Positions 44,436 through 47,045 of a stretch of 47,045 nt of DNA are shown here, piece after piece. The notes beneath the pieces are model-generated. The model worked only from the letters and a program-made list of their open reading frames with translations, had not been told where the DNA came from and did no database searches. Source of the stretch: Demequina maris (lineage in GTDB: Bacteria; Actinomycetota; Actinomycetes; Actinomycetales; Demequinaceae); the NCBI RefSeq assembly GCF_000971155.1, contig NZ_BBLX01000002.1, positions 321,028-368,072 on the forward strand, given 5' to 3'. Made by a program: the position numbers and the translations under genes. Every line of letters begins with the position of its first letter. The first letter of the stretch is position 1.

Positions 44436-44969
44436 ATGCCCGCCTCGGGCGGCCCAGTCCTCCCGGACCACCTGGCGCCGGGCCTGCGGGCCGTGTTCTG
44501 CGGCACCGCACCCGGGCTCGCGTCGGCGGCCCGCGGCCACTACTACGCCGGCCCCGGCAACCGGTTCTGGGAGTACCTGGCCGCCGCGCGCATCGTCCCC
44601 GCGCCGCTCACGGCGGAGGACGATGCGCGGGTCACCGCGTTCGGGATCGGCCTCACCGACCTGGTCAAGACCATGGCGCAGAGCCACGACCGCGGTCTGC
44701 CGTACGACGTGCCCGCGCTCGCCGCGAAGCTGGACGCGCATCGTCCCGCGTGGATCGCGTTCACCTCGAAGGAGGCCGGCACGCAGGCCGCCCGCTGGCT
44801 GGGGCGGCCGCGCCCCGGCCTGGGCGCGCAGGACTGGGACCTCGCGGGCTCACGCGTGTTCGTGCTGCCCAGCCCGAGCGGCCGCAACCAGGGCCGTGCC
44901 TCCTACGACGGACGCCCGACCCGCCTCGCGTGGTGGGAGGAGCTGGGGGAGCGGCTGCGCGAGACCTGA
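44436..44969 (+). CDS. mug: Mismatch-specific (G:T/U) DNA glycosylase, Mug/TDG type
   Basis: 177 aa. Motif 1 is CGTAPGLASAARGHYYAGPGNRFWEYL, and motif 2 is FVLPSPSGRN near residue 145, both as in Mug/TDG-like glycosylases of actinobacteria. E. coli Mug has NPG where this protein has APG, as do related actinobacterial proteins. It removes uracil or thymine opposite guanine. It contains three GGACGATGCG copies within 158 bp (44589, 44618, 44737), the densest coding cluster in the window. It ends 1 bp from the convergent NUDIX-like gene. Confidence 0.88.
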   Translation: MPASGGPVLPDHLAPGLRAVFCGTAPGLASAARGHYYAGPGNRFWEYLAAARIVPAPLTAEDDARVTAFGIGLTDLVKTMAQSHDRGLPYDVPALAAKLDAHRPAWIAFTSKEAGTQAARWLGRPRPGLGAQDWDLAGSRVFVLPSPSGRNQGRASYDGRPTRLAWWEELGERLRET

Positions 44970-44970
44970 G

Positions 44971-45513
44971 TCAGGACAGCGCGCCGCAGTGCGCGAGCGC
45001 CTGGCGCAGCAGCACGTGCTGGCCGCCGGCCATCTCGCCCGCGACGTCGTCGCTCGCGGCCTCCTCGGGCGACAGCCACGTGAGATCCAGCGCGTCCTGC
45101 TGCGGCTCGCAGTGCCCCTCGACCGGGACCACGTAGACGAGCGCGGTCGCGTGCTGCCGCGAGTCGTGGAACGGGGTGACGCCCTTCGTGGGGAAGTACT
45201 CGGCGACCGCGACGGGCACCGGCGACACCGGCACCTGCGGCATCGCACCGAGGCCCAGGTCCTTCTCGAGGTTGCGCACGATCGCGTCGCGGATGCGCTC
45301 GTGGTAGAGCACGCGGCCCGCCACGATCGCGCGGGAGATCACGCCGTCGTAGGCGCGCAGCAGCAGGCCCACCTCGGTGATCTCGCCCATGGGATTAATC
45401 CGGACGGGGATCACGTTCACATACAGCATCGGGAGCTGAGAGCGCACGTGCTGCAGCTCCCGGTCGGAGAGCCAGCCAATCGGCTCGTCGGGCAGCTCGG
45501 CCATGTCGGTCAT
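44971..45513 (-). CDS. DUF4916/NUDIX-like hydrolase family protein
   Basis: 180 aa. The overall pattern (WLSDRELQHVRSQLPMLYVNVIPVR near the N-terminus, then RVLYHERIRDAIVRNLEKDLGLGAMP where a Nudix box would be) matches the actinobacterial DUF4916 proteins related to NUDIX hydrolases. The canonical GX5EX7REUXEEXGU is degenerate, so catalysis is doubtful. The minus strand shows TAGAAA 6 nt before the ATG, a weak leaderless -10. It is divergent from trxA. Confidence 0.8.
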   Translation of the reverse strand: MTDMAELPDEPIGWLSDRELQHVRSQLPMLYVNVIPVRINPMGEITEVGLLLRAYDGVISRAIVAGRVLYHERIRDAIVRNLEKDLGLGAMPQVPVSPVPVAVAEYFPTKGVTPFHDSRQHATALVYVVPVEGHCEPQQDALDLTWLSPEEAASDDVAGEMAGGQHVLLRQALAHCGALS

Positions 45514-45604
45514 GAGTCTTTTCTACCTTGTGGCCGCGCGTGGTCCGACAACCGCGCCGAGACGTGACAACCTGGATACCGAAACACCGTACTGAGGGGA
45601 ATGG

Positions 45605-45610
45605 TAGGAT
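45605..45610 (+). promoter_or_regulatory. trxA -10 hexamer
   Basis: TAGGAT, overlapping the left end of the ATACCCC operator; the transcription start would fall inside the operator. Confidence 0.5.
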
Positions 45611-45624
45611 ACCCCCCGGGGTAT
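45609..45624. promoter_or_regulatory. ATACCCC-CC-GGGGTAT operator before trxA
   Basis: Perfect 7+2+7 inverted repeat, same arms as those before the rhodanese gene and adhE, 20 bp upstream of the trxA start codon. Confidence 0.75.
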
Positions 45625-45643
45625 ACGCCGAAGAGAGGAACCC

Positions 45644-46015
45644 ATGGCAACGATCGACCTGACCACCGAGACCTTCGATGAGACCGTGAGCAAGGACGGC
45701 ATCGTCCTCGTCGACTTCTGGGCGGACTGGTGCGGCCCCTGCAAGCGCTTCGCGCCCATCTTCGAGCAGTCGTCGGACGCCAAGCCCGAGATCGTGCACG
45801 CCAAGGTCGACACCGAGGCCCAGCAGGAGCTCGGCATCAAGTACGGCGTCACCGCGATCCCCACGCTGATGGCCTTCCGCGACGGCATCATGGTCTTCAA
45901 CCAGGCCGGCGCGCTGCCCGGCCCGGCCCTGCAGCAGCTGGTCGACGCGGTCGAGGGTCTCGACATGGACGAGGTCCGCGCGAAGATCGCCGAGCACGAG
46001 GCCTCGCAGCACTAA
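45644..46015 (+). CDS. trxA: Thioredoxin
   Basis: 123 aa; AGAGAGGA precedes the ATG. The active site is WCGPC (Cys30, Cys33) in VDFWADWCGPCKRF, with the cis-proline loop AIPTLMAF. The C-terminal helix is slightly extended. It reduces disulfides and persulfides. Its promoter carries the ATACCCC operator shared with the rhodanese, TDT and adhE genes, so this copy may be a stress-induced thioredoxin; other trx genes may exist elsewhere. Confidence 0.95.
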   Translation: MATIDLTTETFDETVSKDGIVLVDFWADWCGPCKRFAPIFEQSSDAKPEIVHAKVDTEAQQELGIKYGVTAIPTLMAFRDGIMVFNQAGALPGPALQQLVDAVEGLDMDEVRAKIAEHEASQH

Positions 46016-46029
46016 GCCTTCACGCACGC

Positions 46030-46061
46030 GGGCCCGGTCCTCCCTCGGGAGGGCCGGGCCC
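46030..46061 (+). terminator. trxA terminator
   Basis: 15-bp arms GGGCCCGGTCCTCCC / GGGAGGGCCGGGCCC with a very small loop, 14 bp after the stop codon. Confidence 0.8.
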
Positions 46062-46091
46062 TCGTCGTCTCCGGGGTGGCACGGCCCGCGC

Positions 46092-46146
46092 CCGCCGACT
46101 CGTCGCAACCGGCGGGCGGCCGACCGCCGACTCGTCGCAACCGGCG
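46092..46146. repeat. Tandem 23-bp direct repeat
   Basis: Two exact copies of a 23-bp unit beginning CCGCCGACTCGTCGCAACCG, at 46092-46114 and 46124-46146 (32-bp period), in the gap between trxA and the convergent LysE gene. Not coding. The role is unknown. Confidence 0.7.
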
Positions 46147-46232
46147 TACGTCGCCGGGGTGGCGCCGCGCGACCAGGGACGATGCCCGCGAGCCTCGATC
46201 TGTACGCCGGTTCGGTCGCGCCTGCAGGCGGG

Positions 46233-46859
46233 TCAGGCGGTCGCGGCGACGATGGCCACGACCCCGAGCGCGATGACCGCGACGGCGGCGGCGATGCCGA
46301 GCCCGCGGACGATGCGCGGCGACACCCGGGCGCCGATCACGGCACCGACGATCGCGAGCCCGGCCTGCCACAGCAGCGACGCGAGCCCGGCCGCGACGAC
46401 GAAGACCGCGGGGCCGTAGGCGGCGGTGGTGACGGTGGTGACCACCGCGGCAAGAGCGAGGAAGTAGACGACCGTCGCCGGGTTGAGCGCCGTGAGCCCC
46501 ACGAACCGCACGTAGACGTGCCACGGCCGGCCGGTGACCGCCTCGCCCGGCGTCGGGGGCGGACGCAGCGCGCCTCGCAGCAGCACCACGCCCACGCCGA
46601 TGATGACGATTCCGGACGCGACCCCGATGGTCGTCATCCACGGCTGGAGGGCATCGACGAAGTACGCCCCCACGCCCACCGCGACCGCGCAGTAGACGAG
46701 GTCGACGGACGCCACCCCGGACGCCGCGGCGAGGCCCGAGCGCAGGCCCTGCACCATCGACTCGCGCAGGATGAGCAGCCCCACCGCGCCCAGCGGCATC
46801 GCGACCGCGAGGCCCGCGACGAAGCCCGCCGCGGCGAGGGTGAGGAGGTCATGGGTCAC
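46233..46859 (-). CDS. LysE/RhtB-family amino-acid exporter
   Basis: 208 aa, six membrane helices. The LysE pattern is GFVAGLAVAMPLGAVGLLILRESMVQGLRSGLAAASGVASVD, then FVGLTALNPATVVYFLAL. It exports an amino acid or similar small solute; the substrate is unknown. CACAAT on the minus strand 13 bp upstream may serve as the -10. An in-frame GGACGATGCG lies near the 3' end. Confidence 0.88.
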   Translation of the reverse strand: MTHDLLTLAAAGFVAGLAVAMPLGAVGLLILRESMVQGLRSGLAAASGVASVDLVYCAVAVGVGAYFVDALQPWMTTIGVASGIVIIGVGVVLLRGALRPPPTPGEAVTGRPWHVYVRFVGLTALNPATVVYFLALAAVVTTVTTAAYGPAVFVVAAGLASLLWQAGLAIVGAVIGARVSPRIVRGLGIAAAVAVIALGVVAIVAATA

Positions 46860-46897
46860 TGCGCCATTGTGGTGCTGACCAGCGCGGATGCGGAAGA

Positions 46898-46924
46898 CCC
46901 CGTGCCGGGATGTCCGGCACGGGG
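46898..46924 (-). terminator. tRNA-Leu terminator
   Basis: Perfect 11-bp stem CCCCGTGCCGG / CCGGCACGGGG with a 5-nt loop, directly downstream of the minus-strand tRNA gene. Confidence 0.8.
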
Positions 46925-46928
46925 TTCA

Positions 46929-47013
<85 letters not shown>

Positions 47014-47045
47014 GCGCGGTCAAGGATACGGGGCCGGACGTCGCT

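Overview
This 47 kb, very GC-rich window (about 73% G+C, judged by eye) comes from an actinomycete chromosome, probably Micrococcales (a Cellulomonas/Demequina-like organism; inferred, low confidence below order). The grounds are the codon bias, many GTG starts, many apparently leaderless promoters, the actinobacterial-type tmRNA tag ADSKRTDFALAA, and actinobacterial gene neighbourhoods (prfB-ftsE-ftsX-M23-smpB, clpS-DUF2017-murI and murI-MBL-rph-rdgB). I see no phage, insertion sequence, CRISPR array or plasmid function; gene density is about 92%.

Region 1 (1-14.7 kb) is a catabolic island for amines and omega-amino acids: three class-III aminotransferases, three aldehyde dehydrogenases, an FAD amine oxidase, a cupin, a small membrane protein and two PucR-type activators. 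mmsA plus its aminotransferase suggests beta-alanine-type chemistry (to acetyl-CoA); gabT-gabD-sad suggests GABA to succinate; the FAD oxidase suggests feeding from putrescine-like amines. Region 2 (14.7-19.4 kb) holds a rhodanese lipoprotein, a SLAC1/TehA-type anion transporter and the bifunctional adhE. All three have an ATACCCC-N2-GGGGTAT inverted repeat upstream, and the same element precedes trxA at 45.6 kb. This suggests a CsoR/CstR-type (copper or reactive sulfur) regulon. adhE also has two DosR-like dyads.

Region 3 (19.5-24.7 kb) is core: prfB, the ftsEX-M23 divisome operon and smpB. Region 4 (24.8-37.7 kb) mixes a DUF2207 protein, an MMPL transporter with a divergent TetR gene, uridine phosphorylase, the tmRNA gene ssrA, a secreted 5'-nucleotidase, a Ca2+/cation antiporter, a formate/nitrite channel, a fatty-acid desaturase and a two-domain VOC protein. 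Region 5 (37.8-47 kb) holds an ABC exporter, DUF3039, clpS-DUF2017-murI-MBL phosphodiesterase, rph-rdgB-mug, a NUDIX-like protein, trxA, a LysE exporter and tRNA-Leu(UAG).

The most striking signal is not a gene. The 10-mer GGACGATGCG occurs 30 times exactly (15 on each strand), where base composition predicts about 0.2. About 30% of copies lie in the roughly 8% of sequence that is intergenic, and some form inverted pairs at gene ends. Density, lack of strand bias and placement resemble the DNA uptake sequences of Neisseria and Pasteurellaceae, which I do not know to be described in Actinomycetota.
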